From Manduca sexta (Eukaryota; Arthropoda; Insecta; Lepidoptera; Sphingidae): a stretch of 64,000 nucleotides of DNA. A program made the position numbers and the translations under genes. Under the pieces are notes generated by a model. The model was not told the origin of the DNA and did no database searches. It worked only from the letters and a program-made list of their open reading frames with translations. The stretch is from positions 5,258,913 to 5,322,912 of the forward strand of contig NC_051131.1 of assembly GCF_014839805.1 (NCBI RefSeq), read 5' to 3'. Each line of letters begins with the position of its first letter. Positions within the stretch are counted from its first letter, which is position 1. Of this stretch, positions 13,132 through 29,347 are shown in pieces.

Positions 13132-16100
13132 AATTAATTATAATTAACTGCGTTCCTAATTTTGACATGTTAAGTGACGAGGAATTTTTTTATCGTAAAA
13201 TCTCGACCTTAATCTATAATTAACTTTTAATTACAAAATGTATAATTGTAATTTATTTGAATAAAATTTTTGTAAAGTACAAATTCGTGTTTAATAAGTC
13301 AAATTAGATTCGTGACTACAAAAAGTATTGTAAGACTCTTTTGAAGTAGTTTTACCTCTTGTGGTCAATTTGTACCTATTACTTAAATGCAGTGTTCTTA
13401 AACATGTCTGAAGAACGTTATAAGTTATTTTTGAATGAAACAAATCCTTGAACACAAAGTATTTTACTGTAACAAATTTCACCATAAACGTTTATTTAAT
13501 TTTTATATGAAAAATAATTAATAGATATTAAAACGGTAAGAATAGAAACAGAAATATTTTGTAGGCTGTAAGAGTTAACAATTACAATTTATAAACGTGT
13601 ATTGTTATTTTAAATTTTAATGCAATACTTTATACATCAATATTGAAAATTATAACAGCTCTGTTTTAAAACCGTCAGTTTTGTTTTATTTCGTTTATAT
13701 TAGTACTCTTTTACACCGCGACCTAGCGCTGTAAGGTCACGGTATTGGCATTAACAACTCTAACAGAGTAATCACCCTTGGCCAAAGTAGGTAATGGCTT
13801 ACAAGTTGTTAAAAAACATAATTTAACTCTAAAACTGTTTCGAAGTGAAAATATGACTATAATTTGACTCGATAAAAGAAAGGTATCATTGCCTGTTATG
13901 GATCCCGTCGGATTATGTTGCGGAAATTGTTAGGCGACAGGATATTAATCACCAACCTGGTTGTATACGAATGTTGACTTAATACTGTATACTTATTTAT
14001 TTAATTTGCAGATTTTTCAACTATTGAAACATTTGAGAGACCAGTTTTTGAACATCAAGCAGATTTACAATTTATACTTCGAAAATAAAATTTGTATTTC
14101 CGTAATAAAGCAATATCCAAGAGACAATGTAAATATTTCTAGTAAGCTCAGTGTAAAACTTGACAAAATAATATGCAAGTATAATCTATTAGGTACCTAC
14201 TTACATTAGTAAACGAAAGAAACATTAATTTGAATGATACTTATAATATCGTTCAATAAAGCATGCAGTTACAATCATCGTGGTGGTATTTCTCGGTTTC
14301 TGATTTTATCTCCATTTAACGTCGTAAAACTGTTATTGAGACGAATATCATTTGAACTGCGACCTCAATGGATAGTCTCGTCTATTCATAATGAAATAAG
14401 TTTATTTATTTAATATTTAAAAAGGTCTATAAGATACTTTTATAAGTTACAACACGTAAACTTTTCTATTAAATTATTTTCAAAATTTCATCCATTAGTT
14501 TTTACCACATCAAGATAATTATTTTTTATCATTACGGTGCGACGCGGCGCCTTGTCTCCGTTAACCATCAATAAGTATCTGCTAGTACATTAATTTCAAT
14601 TTCATGTGTAATAAATCCTCATTTCTATAATTCATCATACAACATACACAACACTGCAATCTCAATAATTGTCACGATACAGTTTAATTTATAAGTACAT
14701 CTGACATTATGCTTCATATTTCAAATTATCGTAGTTGGTTGCTTGTTAACAACAGGATCAGGCGTGACCAACGTGATTTTCTCTTAATTACCATGCTCTT
14801 CGTCCTCTTATTAAATCATACGAGATGATAATACTGTTTGAAGTCTGCTTGACTTTGATTCGCTTCTGTAGAAAATAACAGTGTAATTACAAACCGTTAT
14901 TTCTGGTTCTGTGGAACCATAATTTTGAATCTCATCGACAAATGTAAAATTGCTACGTATTTCACAAACCAATACTAAAATGAAAACAATATTTATGGAA
15001 CAATTTGTTTGACGTGCCGTGAGGCGTTTGTTAAGAATGCTTTTCGCCTCCCATTCTTATTTCATGGCTACATTCGTACGCAGTGACTGAGGGATTTGGA
15101 GAAACTACTACGCCTCGTGGCTAACACAATCTCAGTCCAGTTAGATGTTCCTAAATATGACCACACATACCATGCGAATCGATGTTCTGTTTATAATAAT
15201 TTAAGTAGGATTACCGGCCTTCGTAATCCTTTACGATGTTAACATTGTTAATTAATTTAATTGGATTAAGTATTGTTGCTGCTGCCGTTGATAAAAATGA
15301 ACATCTGAAGTAAACATCAAAACAACCAATCAATAATACATTGTAGAACGCAGTAAGCTAAACCCCGTAACCTTTGAGATAATCTATCAGCACATTGTTG
15401 ATGTATCTAAAACCATGCAAAACGTAGGTCTCATTACCGCGAACAAAGAATGAAACTAAAAGGAAAGCAAAAACGATGCCTTAAACGCTCTTTCATATGG
15501 TTCTCTTGTAAGAATTTGGGGTGGAGTTTTTGCCATTATTCAAACTAGACCATCTATTATTCCTTTCCCAAGTAAAAAGAATTTATTGTCCATGATCATG
15601 TGAAGCTTCAGCAGAAACAATCAGTCATTTTTGGTCTACCATTGGCTCTACATTTGATTGCCCATAGTATGATAAGTGCAAGCGAGAAATGAAAAGGTAC
15701 AAGAGACTATATATTTTAATGTAAATTGTAGTAGTCGAGTTGCAGAATATGTTTGTTGTTTATATTAATAATAACATTTGGTGAAATTTCATTGAATGTT
15801 AAGTACTACTTTTTGATAGACAAATACAATATAAACACCTGTTGTTTACTTTAAAGTATTACGCATTAACTATTACGTATAAAACTTAGTGAAATTTAAA
15901 AATACGTATCAGATGGTGTACACGATAAACTTCAAGTTAAAACAAGGTATAGTATTATCACATGTTATATCACAAAAACCTGTTTCTTTACACGCAGTTT
16001 ATGACAACCACCTTGCGCTGGTCATTATGCTATTACGTGTTATTAATTTTTTGTCTAAAGACATTGTATGATACCACCAATGTTTCTGACTTAGGAAGCA

Positions 16101-17466
16101 GTTGTTGTGTATCAACAAAACATCGTGGTGTTGAGCGTCCTAATGTAAAATTAAGACTACGCATTTGATTTATTAGGCTGTCGCTGTCTCGTCCAGAAAG
16201 TAGGTTTCTCAAAGTGAGTGCCAAGTGCCAACCCTCCCAGTTTCGAGTACGCCGTGTACTACCATTTACTGCCTTTTACAAGTCGACGGTCACAGATACT
16301 CACAATAAATAGCCCATCCCACCAAACCAAGGAAGCGTACAAGAGACGGTTAACAACGAATATACTTATTTTAAAGTTCTCTTTATCTCAATGGTTGTCA
16401 AGACCAAGACCATCAAAATGTGAGGAGAAATGTGTTTATAGATAAAGTCAACAAACAACTCAGAATATTAAGTTTTCTGTCGTCAACTGCTGACTAACTG
16501 CTTACCGTTAGTCATTTTCACCTTTGGATTGACTGAAGTGTGATGGTGTGTGTCATACTCGTGCAAGTTGCCTAGGAACGACAATTAAAATTCCAGGTAA
16601 CTGGTCTAGATATCCACCGTATTATAAAGTGACATAAAAACCTAAATGAAGTGGACATTCTATTTATATAGGTATTTATTTTATTATAGAACAAATTATT
16701 TCACTATAACTGAAATATATTCACTGCAGGATAACGATTTGGTATATAATAGGCAATTTAATCATCCTTTACTTGCCAGTTTTATCAATAATTCTACTGT
16801 AGCAAGGATAGGCAGAAGCTATCCATCATGTTTCTAATCAGGCAAGTACCGGTTTATTTCCTATTTGCCTTACATAGTAAATAGCAACTTTGCTTTAGTT
16901 TGTTGAATTATCAAGTTTGTGTTATGTACTTCTGTTGTCATGATGGTATAATTAAGTTTGAACACAAACATCTGTTTTATCTACAGTCTGTTTGCGAGTG
17001 TGTGTGTGTGCAATAGACGACCTAACTGAATCTATTTATAAATTCTATACAGGTGCTGGGGGCGACGCAGGTGTCGTATTGTCGCCTGCAATGTATGAAC
17101 TTTGCATAAAAACACAGTTTCGCGCAGACAAATACTCCGCTATTAAATATTAGATAAAATCGAACCGCTAGTTCTTTTGACTGTCGATAACAATGAAATA
17201 TTTCCGGTTATTGAAGATGGAACTCATTAGTAATATATTTGCGTCTTTTCGCTCATACAGCCACATGCTAATCACAACCTATTTTTGAAGCATACTTAGA
17301 CTTGTTGGCAAAGTTTTTAATTTTCAGTAATTTATACTTATCTTAAGAGTAAAATTGTTGCCAGTGGAAACTCTATTAATATTTAATACCTCAGTGACGA
17401 TTACAGAACCATGCAGCCAATAAGACTTATATTTCAAAGTTGTGATTGTTTCTGGTATAGCTGCTG

Positions 17467-17512
17467 TTCATGGGTGGGCGTAGCGCTTACCATTAGGCAT
17501 GCGATTTGCTCA
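17467..17512 (+). repeat. Short moth repeat motif (ACTTACCA-type), remnant
   Basis: TTCATGGGTGGGCGTAGCGC then TTACCATTAGGCATGCGATT and TGCTCATC. This is the clearest of three partial matches to a common moth repeat segment. Confidence 0.4.
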
Positions 17513-20500
17513 TCACACCATAAGGTTGTATAAAATTAAATGTTATATTTGGTATTAACTAATAATGTATTTGAAGGCCAAAATATTTTATATTATCACC
17601 ATAATTATAATGCCATGCAGCAATTACCTGCGAATACACCTATAAAGATGGCGGCACCCATACGAGTTAAAGCTTGTCTTAAATCATCACGTTCCCTAAA
17701 AGGACGCGGTTGTTACGTTCGATGCAACAGTATCGTGTTAACTCTTTGTCATCGCCTACACTTGATCGCCAACCTTCACGTTAATTGTACTTCCTGTCAA
17801 TTGTCAATCTTCAACTGTTATGTTAAGTCTTTATTGTTTTAGCATTGAATCGATTACAAGATTTGGTATTTATATTCGTGAAACGTTGAAACAATAGAAT
17901 GTATTATGTGATACCGCTATAGCCAGTGATTACTGTTTCCACTAATAGAATATAATTTGATTTGAGGTTAGATTGCGTTTTTTTGCCATTCGCAAATTTT
18001 CGTATCAGATGCAAAATCTACAGGCTGCGTAAAAAACTACATTAAGTAACTAAATCGAATCACGTAGCGTTGATTGGTATTTGCGATAGCTACGTTTGTG
18101 CCATTATAATTTTTGCTGTTGTAAATTTTGTTGTGGCTTTTGTTTTAGCGAAAATATTTTAGTTTTTATACACATAGTAATACAGAACAGATTACTTCCA
18201 TATAAAATACATATCGTCGGTTGAAAGGCTAATCGAATGAAGAGACATTTTTTTTTCGAAAAAATTTAACTAGTTTAATAAAACATAGAAAAAAGTGCTG
18301 ATTTTAAATATGGAACTTAGGAAAAAATGTCATTTAAGTAAATTAGCTTTCCACTCATCGATATTGTCTTGATCGCGTTGTAACAACTTCGTAATTATTT
18401 TTTCATCAGCATCAGTAATAGATGAATAAATGAAAGAGAATGCAAAATGGTATTGCAAACTAGCAGCATAGTGGCAATGCACGCAAACATGTTTATCAGA
18501 TGGTAGCGATGTGCCCGAGATAGCGCTGGTAAGTGGACCAAGGGCAGCGGACTAAGATAACGCAAGGTTGTCGCAGCGTGCAGTTACAAGATTCACGATT
18601 TTCCAGCCCTGAATTATTTATGTCAAATTATATATTGAAAAAATAATTATCAATAATTTTAATTTCATACACGATTAAAACACGTAGACGATTTGTATCA
18701 TGAAATCAACTGCACATTGATAAACCTAAATAATAGACATGGCTTCGTTTAATGACAAATGGAGTAATAAAGAAAAGATTAGTCAATGTTGTTGCTAGTA
18801 TAATTATACTTCATTCATACATCGACTCAAAGTGAAGTGCATACCACTTACTAACAATACCACAGTTATGATACATGTAATGATTCTTTACCCACTTCCC
18901 AACAAGTCACGGAAAATAATCTAACTTTGTGTGATCGATGACTTTTCCAACTTAGGGGAATATAAATAAACTTATTTGGCGCCTCCTTACACTTGTATTG
19001 CCATACTTAAAACGAGTGCTCTAATAATTACAAACTGTTTAAGTAGGTTCAGATAATGCAAAATAAAAACAAAGTTTTCTTTTTATTGTATTGACGTATC
19101 ATTGTAGCATATCGTAAGCATTGTAGCAAAATAATTCTATTTACTTGCATCTAAAGGGCATAAAATAACGTCTATTATGAATTAAATTTGTAAACGAAAA
19201 ATAAATAAATTCCTTTTTTAAACAGAGAGATAAAAACGACATCCATGTAGCGCTAACCAATTAAAATGATGAATATATTTTAATTACAGGCTACGTTACA
19301 CGCACGACATTTCGCTTTATAAATATTTATTAAACACAATTAAGAAGTTCACAGGTCATATAACGTTATGAATAAATTTAGGATAGAGGTATTCGAACTC
19401 TTAAATGGCGTCACCACGCATATCATTGGAAATAAAAGATTAATAATGTAATTATTACAGTGATAAACAACAAGGATTTCTTATCTGACGTATAAAAAAT
19501 CGTATAAAACAAACAACCTAAAACAGGAAGGCCGCGTGATAACAAAATGCATATTTTAATCGGGGCTTGATAAAAATTATCATGACCTCGGAAAAGATGC
19601 GGAAGAAATCGGTACAACAATACATAGCCATTTTAAAGTGGCACGCGGCGCGATAGAGGCACGTAGCGACGGCAGACTCGCATTTTTTGTTACTTAAATA
19701 ATTTCGGTAAATATGTCGCGGTCTAAAGTGCTTCAAGGTTGACCTCGCAGATAAGGCTCGATAATTTAGGACATAACTTCATTCGTGTGCATTTAAAGAT
19801 ATTTTTAACTCGACCAAAGTTTGTCTTCGAAACTTATAGACAAGTAGGAGTTTTAATATTAAGTTTTATTATTATTAGGGACAGATATTAAGCTAGCTTG
19901 GAGTCCATAAATAAGTGCCGAGGCCAATGCAGTGTCCGCCAGAAATAGCGTCGAGATGGAGTGTGCTTGATAGAATAATGCGTCCTCGACAGCCTTGCCC
20001 CCGTTGCGTGGCCCAGTTACTGACGGCGGTCCTGAGCAGGATGCGCTTTAAAAATCACAACCAACAACGCAACGTAAACAAACTATTTAGACTGAGTTTT
20101 ATTTACTAGTGATTCAGTAAATCTAAGACGCGTGCCACTAATTCTGTAGCAGTTGATGAGTTGTTTGCGGTTGAGAGGTGTAGAGAGATGACGTTGGCCG
20201 CATCCCTGCTGTGCTTATCTTCAGTGTTGGGTAACGTTATGACGCATGCGTTGAGCAGAGTACAGTGCTCGGAGCATGGAACATTGCACGGCCGATGCAC
20301 GCGCGACACCGCTGAGTCAGATGAGCGCGGCATGCAAGCGATCGGGTCAAGGCTGCGCGCCCGACGGAAAACGCCCCGGCCTCCGCGGTCCGCCCGCTCT
20401 TACTCGCGCACAAGTTCACTATCACTGTTTCTAACTCAAATACGACGCTGCAACGAGCCTGCACTGTTTCAATGTACATAGTTATAGTACTTATATAACA

Positions 20501-23500
20501 CACGAATGGTGGAGTCAAAAGTGGAATCATAAAATACGTCTGATATCTCATCTATAGATTTACAGAAAATCGTACACACGACTACGTGCGTAATTGCAGG
20601 CAATTTATTAATCTCAGTGATCGGTCCTCTACCCATGACCCATTTCCAGCGGCCCCTCCCGGCTCACCGGTCCACGGCAATTGACGAGATTTATGTATTT
20701 AATTTGCTCCTGAAAGCCATTTAGATTTTGTTTTCACTTACAAGCACATCAGGTGTTTAAAAATAGTTTTGCGCAAGGCCTACAAACGAGATTTATTCCA
20801 CCTGGCCCGCTGAGAAATAACTCTTTGAACACAAAGCAATGAATTATCCGATAAACTAGTATGTACTTAACGGCTAGGATTATTTAAGAATAATTCGTTC
20901 CGCGATTCAAAAGGCGAGTTTATCGCTTGATCTTGGATAGAAACAAACCGAAGTCATTACGCGAAACAAAAAGTCGTCTTATCCGTGAAGTTTTGTGGCC
21001 GTCACACCACGTTTGATACCACTTAGATTCAAAATAATCGCTTCTCTTTTATACTGCTCTAGCGGAGTATTGTATGTGCATTAAAATTGTTTTATTTTAC
21101 AGTTTAAGTTGCTGACGTATTAACGGCGGCAAATATTTTTTTCCCTTTTTTATACGGCTACAGCAAATAGACCCCACTGCACCTGATGAAAGGGGAGGGG
21201 AGTCCAATAGAATGTCGACTGACGAGAGATGATTAGCCCTCGATAGTCGACACAATTATGCCGGCCAGTTGGAATCGAATATACACAGGCTTATCCCAGA
21301 ACGCGACACACTTATGCCACTATGCCTGGTTTTAACATCTCGTGTGCGATGGTCGCTATCCAGGTGGATATAAAATATATCCTATCACCAGCTGAATCAC
21401 TTGAAGACCACAAATAAATTTTATTACCTTAATCCTCATTTAATACCATATATAACAAATATAGCCACAGATATAGCGATAAATTTTATTAATATCTGCT
21501 CCATACTTTGAAAAACAGATTGATTCCCGTGTAAGCGACAACATACACCAGGGAGATCAACTTAAAGTTGCTTTTTCCACACCATTGGATTTTCTACAGT
21601 GAACAACGTACGCAAACTGGCGGGGAAATGTAGATTTATATTAAAACTACTTCACAACGGAATGCATCGCGTTGCAACGTTACGTAACTCTTGACTGCAA
21701 ACAGTTGTTATCGCGGTTTCAAGGTCGCATACTAGCAGGACAAGCAGAGTTGTTAATGATTAGTTCATGAGACAGTGACGTCATGACTCATACTGTACTG
21801 TACTCGGTACAAACATTGCATACCATAGATAAAGTTTAATGTCGATTTTGTTGTCTCAGTGTCAGAGCATAAACGACTATGCACTTGAGTCGACCGTTTT
21901 AAATGCTTTTGAATACTGACTTACATATTCAGACCGTGTTGTGGTCGCGTGTGAACATTCTTGTACTAAATGTGAACGTATTTGCCTTTTTATATAGCAG
22001 AATGTCGGTAAATGAGCAATTGTACACCTGTATTTGTAAGGGTCCATGTTATGTATCGGATATACGTAATTTTGGAAAATTATGGATGTCTATTCAAGGT
22101 AAACAACACAAGGGCCGTTTAAGTATGAGGTAATCACTAAAGAGGGTCTATGGTATGCTTAATTTCAATAACATGGGGGTGACGGGATCTGAATTGATCA
22201 CGACGGCAATATTTATTTGATAATTTTTTGGTAAACAAATATAAATAAAGCTATTTAAAGAGATTTTGTCTATATTATACCTTTGCTTAGATAAGCATAA
22301 GTGAGGGCGTAAGATCTTTGCTCACAGGTGGGGGTAAAAATACAGAAATTCCACTCATTATACGTGAACAGACCAACACGAAAGGGTTATGGAGATAAAA
22401 AAAATCTTAAGTGTAAGATCAAAACACCAAGAGCTATTCAAATAATACTAAATTAATATTTTGTTATATCTTGTAAAACAGAAATGTCGAACAAAACAGA
22501 TATCAAACCGATTATAAAGTCTCTCACTAATAGAACGTTGTCTGTGTAGGCTATATTTTATTTTGATCTCATTGCTTTTATTCCGGGTAAAGACTTTCAC
22601 GAAGAGTCGCTAGCAAAAGGTAGTAAATCATATTTTGATGATTTACAAATAGCGAGATAAATCACAATTTATTCAGAGTAATCGGAATAAATCAACCAAT
22701 TCACATATTCGTAAAATAATATATTACGTATTAGTGGCATTGAAAAAGAGTATTAATAGTTTGAGAGCTAATTTGTAATATATCAATAATCATTTATTTG
22801 TTGAAAAAGATTTTTGCTAGATCAAATACTGCAACAATGAAATAATATCCCCGAGGAGTAATAACAAAAGCACATTTTTAATTAAAAATAAATAATACGT
22901 ATACGCCAGCAAAGTAAGACTAGTGAAGTAACATAGAAATAAAATAAATAATAAATATTTTGACCGTTGTAACTCATCCACGCAGTAAAATGCATAATAA
23001 ATTGAACTTTAAGTTAACGACACTATAACAACTAGAGCATAAAATCAATGATTTACAAACTCGGAAACATGTTAAATCTTTGTTTACTACCACTGAAGTA
23101 CATACTCTTAAGCGAAACTTACGAAGATAAATGTGAAGGGGAACGCTTCCGGCAAAAGGAATTTGATGTATTTGTGTACATTGCCTGCCTATTAATCTAT
23201 TTTTGACTATTTTAGCATATGACGGAAATAATGATATAATACGGAACGGCAATGAGCTATGTTACGTGTAAAAGATATAGAAAATTTGAGACCGAATATC
23301 ACTATTGTTAACCTACAAAAATGGGTTTAATATTTTTTGAAGCAATTTGGCATTTTTGTAATATTATGATTATAATTAAAACACAAACTATAGAAAACGC
23401 AATATAATAGAATAGTTTAAAATAATTCGGCTATAAAAAACATTTTAAAACTATACGATAAATAATTTACTTTTATAAATGTGTAATTCAGTGAAAATAG

Positions 23501-26500
23501 TAAATATTGTAAGTAATAAACATTTCAAACAAACCCTTTGAACTTCAAGAATGTAAAAAAGTATACATAAGTAATAACATTCAAAGGATACGTTAAACCC
23601 CAGGTGCACCAAAACTACTGTAACGAGCTAACTTATAATGCCTAAGTTAGTGTTTAACCGCTGGTGCCATAATTAGTTACCAAGACATAAGATAGAAAAG
23701 GATAGTACGATGCGGACCAAGGATAAGACAGGGATAGAAATGTAACAGTCGTAATTAAGGCGATAGTGCGGTTGAAATGTCAAGACTTAATGTGCAATAT
23801 AAAAGGATCGGTAAAAAACACACGTGTGTTACGGACATAAGTCGTGCGGCTTTATAAGTTACGTGGAAAAGGTTATGGTATAAGAAAATACGTTCTTGTC
23901 GACGCAATGTTGTTTGCTGAGACCTATTAAAGTTCACATGTTGGAATAGGTTTGCACTTTCTATTCGATCGTAATGTTGAAGAACAATTTGTTACTTTGT
24001 CAAATTGTTTTGAATTTTTGGACTGATATCATGAAGGAGTTAAAAATATAAGGATGAAGAAAACAAATTAGACAAAATATTTTTTCAAAGACTCGAAGAC
24101 CGGCAGACCTTCACCTAATCCCCACGACCTTTGTCAGGCCATTGATCTCGGCAAAGAACCAATATTTCACAATATTTTAAGTCGTTCACTGCATTTTGAA
24201 CAGAAAACAATAAATGGGTAAGTTTAAAATTGAATGAATATCACGACTTGCAAAATGATTTACAAGACTTGATTAAAGGTCGGAACCTCAAGCCCAGGCC
24301 AAGCTCTCGGTTGACTACGCTATTGTGGTTGCGTTTAATAATTAAAAGTCAAAAGGTTTCGCCGTCGAGGCTTGTTTATGATCACCGATAATTACAATAC
24401 TGTTAATATTCACTCGCACCACCGACCAATTTGTGTTCAACATCACACCACGAACAATGCAAGAGCGAGATTGTTACAATCGTCTGGAAATGGCGCGTGT
24501 GTTACAGAAAATATGTTGAATGTAGGAAATATCAAGAAAATAGTTTTATGCAATGCAATGCGGCAGTAAAACTCGCTCGTTATTGCTCGAACCATACGAA
24601 TGGTAAGAGAAGTTAAAACAAGTGCATTGGCGTCGACCGTGCGACCATTCTGCTTTATTCCTAGCTGGAACAATAGAGCTGGCTGTAATGCGGCCGGCCG
24701 TGCTGCCGCCGCCGATCATTGCTGCGAGTTACGACGCTATAAATACGGCAGGACGTGCCCGTGACCTGCGCCGTACCACACCACTCGTGCTCAACCCTCG
24801 CCTACACGACCATGCTTTGCACTTGCGCAGTTTTTTTTCTCCTTGTTTTGCTTTTATAGAGTCGCATTAAGTATCCCTAATGTGAGTATTTCTCCGTACG
24901 TGACTTTAAATACAATTGTTCTATACCGGCGCCATTTTATTACGCTTAAAATAATTCCATACGTGAGTTTCGTAAACAAGTTGTTAACGACAGTAACATT
25001 GAACTCGGTTTCAGTTAAATTGCCTTTACAGACGATAAATCATCTTATTGAAATGACCTTACTTTAAATTTCCGTTTATGCGGTGAGGGAGCCTCCTGCA
25101 AGCGATCCTGCAATTGTATAAATTAAGATAACCGAACACCCAGAGAAACGAGTAGACAAGGCCTTGGCGAAGGTCCAGCGCAACTAGGGCAAGCGTTCCT
25201 AGGTGTCTAACGCTAAACCGTTTGTTGGCAATCGCTTTAATAGGTTATGATTATGTGGAATTCTCAACGCATAAATAAATTATTAATTCAAGTAATACGG
25301 GTGTATGAAATATTTGAGTTCATTCCTTTGAACACAAACTCTAAAAATCTAATCTATTTGAGTTTCACTACTTCTCAAACTGGATAAATCATTCGCTGTA
25401 CACGTCTCTTGTAGATTAGTTCACAATTAAGATGAGCAAAATAATATTGTTTTACGAGATGCAACAGACAACGGAGCGTAAGTTGTGTAAAGGTAGTTAC
25501 AGACCTTCAATCCACCTTCCCATGTTATTGCTTATTGGTGCTTATTGGCCATGACCGTGACTCGCAATTAGATGTAATTACCTTCAATTTGTGCAGCTAC
25601 CAATGTTATATGCGGTGGTCTGGCTCGATGTCTAACCTGCAATATGCAATTACTTTACCTTAGCAAATTGAGCTCACCAAGATTAGAGCACTGTATTTGT
25701 ATTTTATTCAAAATTAGACGTTATTCACGATTATGTAACATAACCTCGTGTGTTATGAGAATAGAACTTTTGAGTGGTGTTAACTACATCTGGGAACCGA
25801 ATGTCCGACCTCAATAGCAACGGTCTTAAACTACAACGTGCAAATTACCAAATAGCACATGTTTGCTTTGTTTAAAATAAGCAGTTATTTTTTGTAATTA
25901 CAAATTTGGCAAGGAAGCTGGAGCCGACGTAGGCTGTCAATCCGTTCCTATAATATCTCGCGTGTGGTGCTTTTGGCAAATTCCTCCTGGGAGTCAACGT
26001 TTCCTCTGACAGCGGACACGGCTCATGTCACCGAAATAAATTGCTTTACTATATATTTAAAAAGTAGAGAACATGTTTTTCATCTAATTGTTACGCTGTA
26101 GTCGTGAAAAATCGTTTTCTACGCTTATCCGACTAAAAAATCTAATGTATTTTTTAATTATCTATTTAAAACGTGTCGGTGTGGAAGAACACTTAGTGAC
26201 ACATGCCGCTGAGAATATTCAAGTGGTATTTTTTTCTATTTAAAAGTTTTACCGGAATGACGTACCTACGTAAAAATATTCTGTCATACCATCACATTTT
26301 TATCTAAAGAGCGCTTTATGAGCATGCCGTAACACTCAACTTGGCGGTTAATGTTCTTTTTGTACCGAGACTAGAATTTAAAAAAAGAACTTTCTACGTT
26401 CTGATTGAATCAAAAACTTGGTCACACGATTAAAAAATAAGACGAAAATTGCGCGTAATTCGCAACCTGCACTCGCCTAGCAACAGAGTTAGCCTGATTC

Positions 26501-28179
26501 TTGGTTGTGTCAGCGCACCTAATATTAGCCAGTGAAGACAATACGTTACGCAACATGGCATGCACCCGCCTCCATCGGCAGTCAGCTCACGCGCGAACAA
26601 CGGTCGCAGCGACGATGCATTGACGCTTCTATGACCTAATTGCAGTTTGATTCTCATACATGCGGGTATGGTTGTTTGTAAAATATTTTGTGGGGTTGTT
26701 CGTTGGGTAGATGTGCGTTATGTCGACTATGTTTGCTCATAGCATATGTCAGATTTATTGTTAGTATTTCTGGAATACAGTTCACTATAGCTAGTACTGA
26801 ATTCAATGTTAATTTTTTGAAATTCCAGGTACAACACAGATAAAACTACTTCTCAAAGCTGTCATGACTTATGAGTTACATGAAATAGTTATATGCAAAC
26901 TATAAACCTAATTTTACAACTGGAAATGTTTCTTACAAAATCAATATACATACCGACGTTGGTTTCTTTCTGTCTATTAAAAAGTAATACCTTGTTTTCC
27001 TTGAGAAGCTCGTAAATAATCTCATAAAACAGCGCAGGGCCCAATTATTACGTTCGCCTGACTTTAATCGAGATAAATGACCGTTCAATGTACTACAGCG
27101 ACGAAACGAAACGTAATTCTGTCTTTTTAAATCGAATATGACTTTCTTAACAGTCCCTCGGCTGAATTAAGTACGATTCAAATTGAGATGTTTCGTTCAC
27201 TTCCAAGTCGTGACACAAATTTACAGAGATCTCAAACAACAGTAAAGTTATATCTTCCGCGGGTCTATTGGTAATGGACAGCTCAACACGCTGCGATACC
27301 TGATTGTGCAAATTCCCATGGGCTCCTTACTAAAGTTCCCAAGCATAACCCGTTCTTCGGACTTAAATTTTATATCATGACGCTGATAACGATGCGAAAT
27401 GGTCCAACAGTTGAATAAAATAATTTGTGAAACGCAATAAAACTGGACTCAAAGGGGTTTTTACTAATCGCATAACACATTCTAAACTCGTACTCGTATG
27501 AATGCATGTAAGAGTGGGGCCACATGAGGCCAGTGCGTTATGACACTACATCGCTCCAGAGCGCAACGTGCTGCGGCGGGAATATTAGTACAGAAATCTG
27601 TGCAGCGGTACGACATGCACAGTATCGTACACGCGTTGCAGTATTTATATCAGCTAACGCACCGCGGCCGTGTGGCCCCGCTCTAACGCGTGTTCGCAAT
27701 GCGTGCAAGCGAAAGTAGCGTCAATGCTAAGATGTGAAAGGCTAAGTTCACGTAGCATCAGTTAACATTGTCTGGATCGCATTATGTAAGTGTTCGTGCG
27801 ACTGCGAGGAACGGTAACATGGTTCCTTAGCAGGTCACACTGCGAATGGCATTAGTCGCTGTCAAGTGCATAGGAGTCAACGAACAGGATTTAACATTGC
27901 GTATGCGTTAGATGCAACGTAGCCTTGACTTCCTCCAATACCTGCCTATGGCTCTCGGCCAGATACATTCACTGACCGATTGCACACATTCGGAAAGTCC
28001 GGTATAATTTTGTAATTATTATTGTGCTAGTCCCGCACTGTAGCGTGTTCTTGCGTGGAGATAACGACAGGATCATTTATCATGCGGTATTGGAAGGGTG
28101 GTACTCGTGCGCTATATATTTTAAAGTATAAAATACGAGCTATAAAGCTAGTTAAAGAGGAGTGAGATGTCTAGGCACG

Positions 28180-28520
28180 GTTGTTTTATTGTGTCGCCGT
28201 AATGTTCGCGTCCGTTGAAAGGATGGCCGGTGTGCGGTGTGCAGTGCTCGCCTACGTGGGCAGTTAAGGCTATGCAGCCGGCGTGTTAACCCTGCCATTA
28301 TCTTTTAATACCATCGACTTCATTATTCGCTACATTTTTTTGCGACGGCAGCGAGGCGCGGCCGGCATCGCGAGTCGCCGACACGGGTTTGATAACCCGG
28401 AGACCTTGGTCTTAATTGCGCTTGCTCGGACCATTCCGCCGCGTCCGCTTTTTATGCGCCTGCACATCGCTAGTAAAAACACGACAACGACGCGGACGCC
28501 TACCCAGCCGGCTCTAAATG
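28180..28520. other. GC-rich island upstream of EcR-B1
   Basis: Several GC-rich patches, the densest at 28340-28400, open on both strands for 75-87 codons with low-complexity basic translations. No family is recognised. The island at 20290-20410 is similar. Confidence 0.25.
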
Positions 28521-29347
28521 ATGCAATAACTCGGAGAAAACTGTGACTAGTCGACAACTCCTCAAACTTGTTGGTTGTTTGCTTACTTCATGTGCGCTGT
28601 ACCGAGAAAACCGCACTTAGACATGCTGAATCCTTTGTAGATCTTACTTGATGAATATACTTTTTGTTTTACTAACAAGAAACAGCATGCATTTTAAAGC
28701 ATGTCAATGAATAGAAAAAGAGAAAGGACCACTATATAAAGATTACATTGAGCTTATTTTTGCTTTTTCCTCCTTTTCCATGTTAGCCGGTTGCAGAAAG
28801 TAATATGAGCTTGATTATAATTGCTACGTTTACTTGTTTCAGGTAAGGAGATGAAATATATTCAGGAAGTCGGACTCGGTGATCCATCAGGTATTTTTAT
28901 ATAACAAATTTTAACAAAATATTTTTCTTTAAATTAGTACGTGATGTTTGTGCTATCTTTCTCCCGAAAGCCACAACAAAGGATTGCATGGCTGACAGCC
29001 AACTTTCGGCGGTATTAATCATTCCTCGCTACATAAAGTCCGCCATTTATAAATCTGTACATACCTAAGTAACGATAACCAAAAACAAAAAATAAACAAA
29101 AAAGGAACAATAAGAACAAATTAAAACTTGATTCGGCTAAACAAGTTTGATAAAAAGTATATTAGCCATTAGCGGATGTCAATTTATAAAACACATTTAT
29201 AAAAAGCTTTCATATTACCTACACATGGAATAAGGCAAATAAAATGAGGATGAATAATTAAAAATGCGGTTTCATACTATTTTAATAAATAAAAGTAATT
29301 TACATTGTCATAGCACATTGTATTGACGTATTCAGTATTGTTGGTAA

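Noticed and set aside
28376..28400. GGGTTTGATAACCC as a tRNA T arm
   Set aside because: A palindromic match without the G53-C61 pair, and no A box or anticodon stem at the proper spacing.
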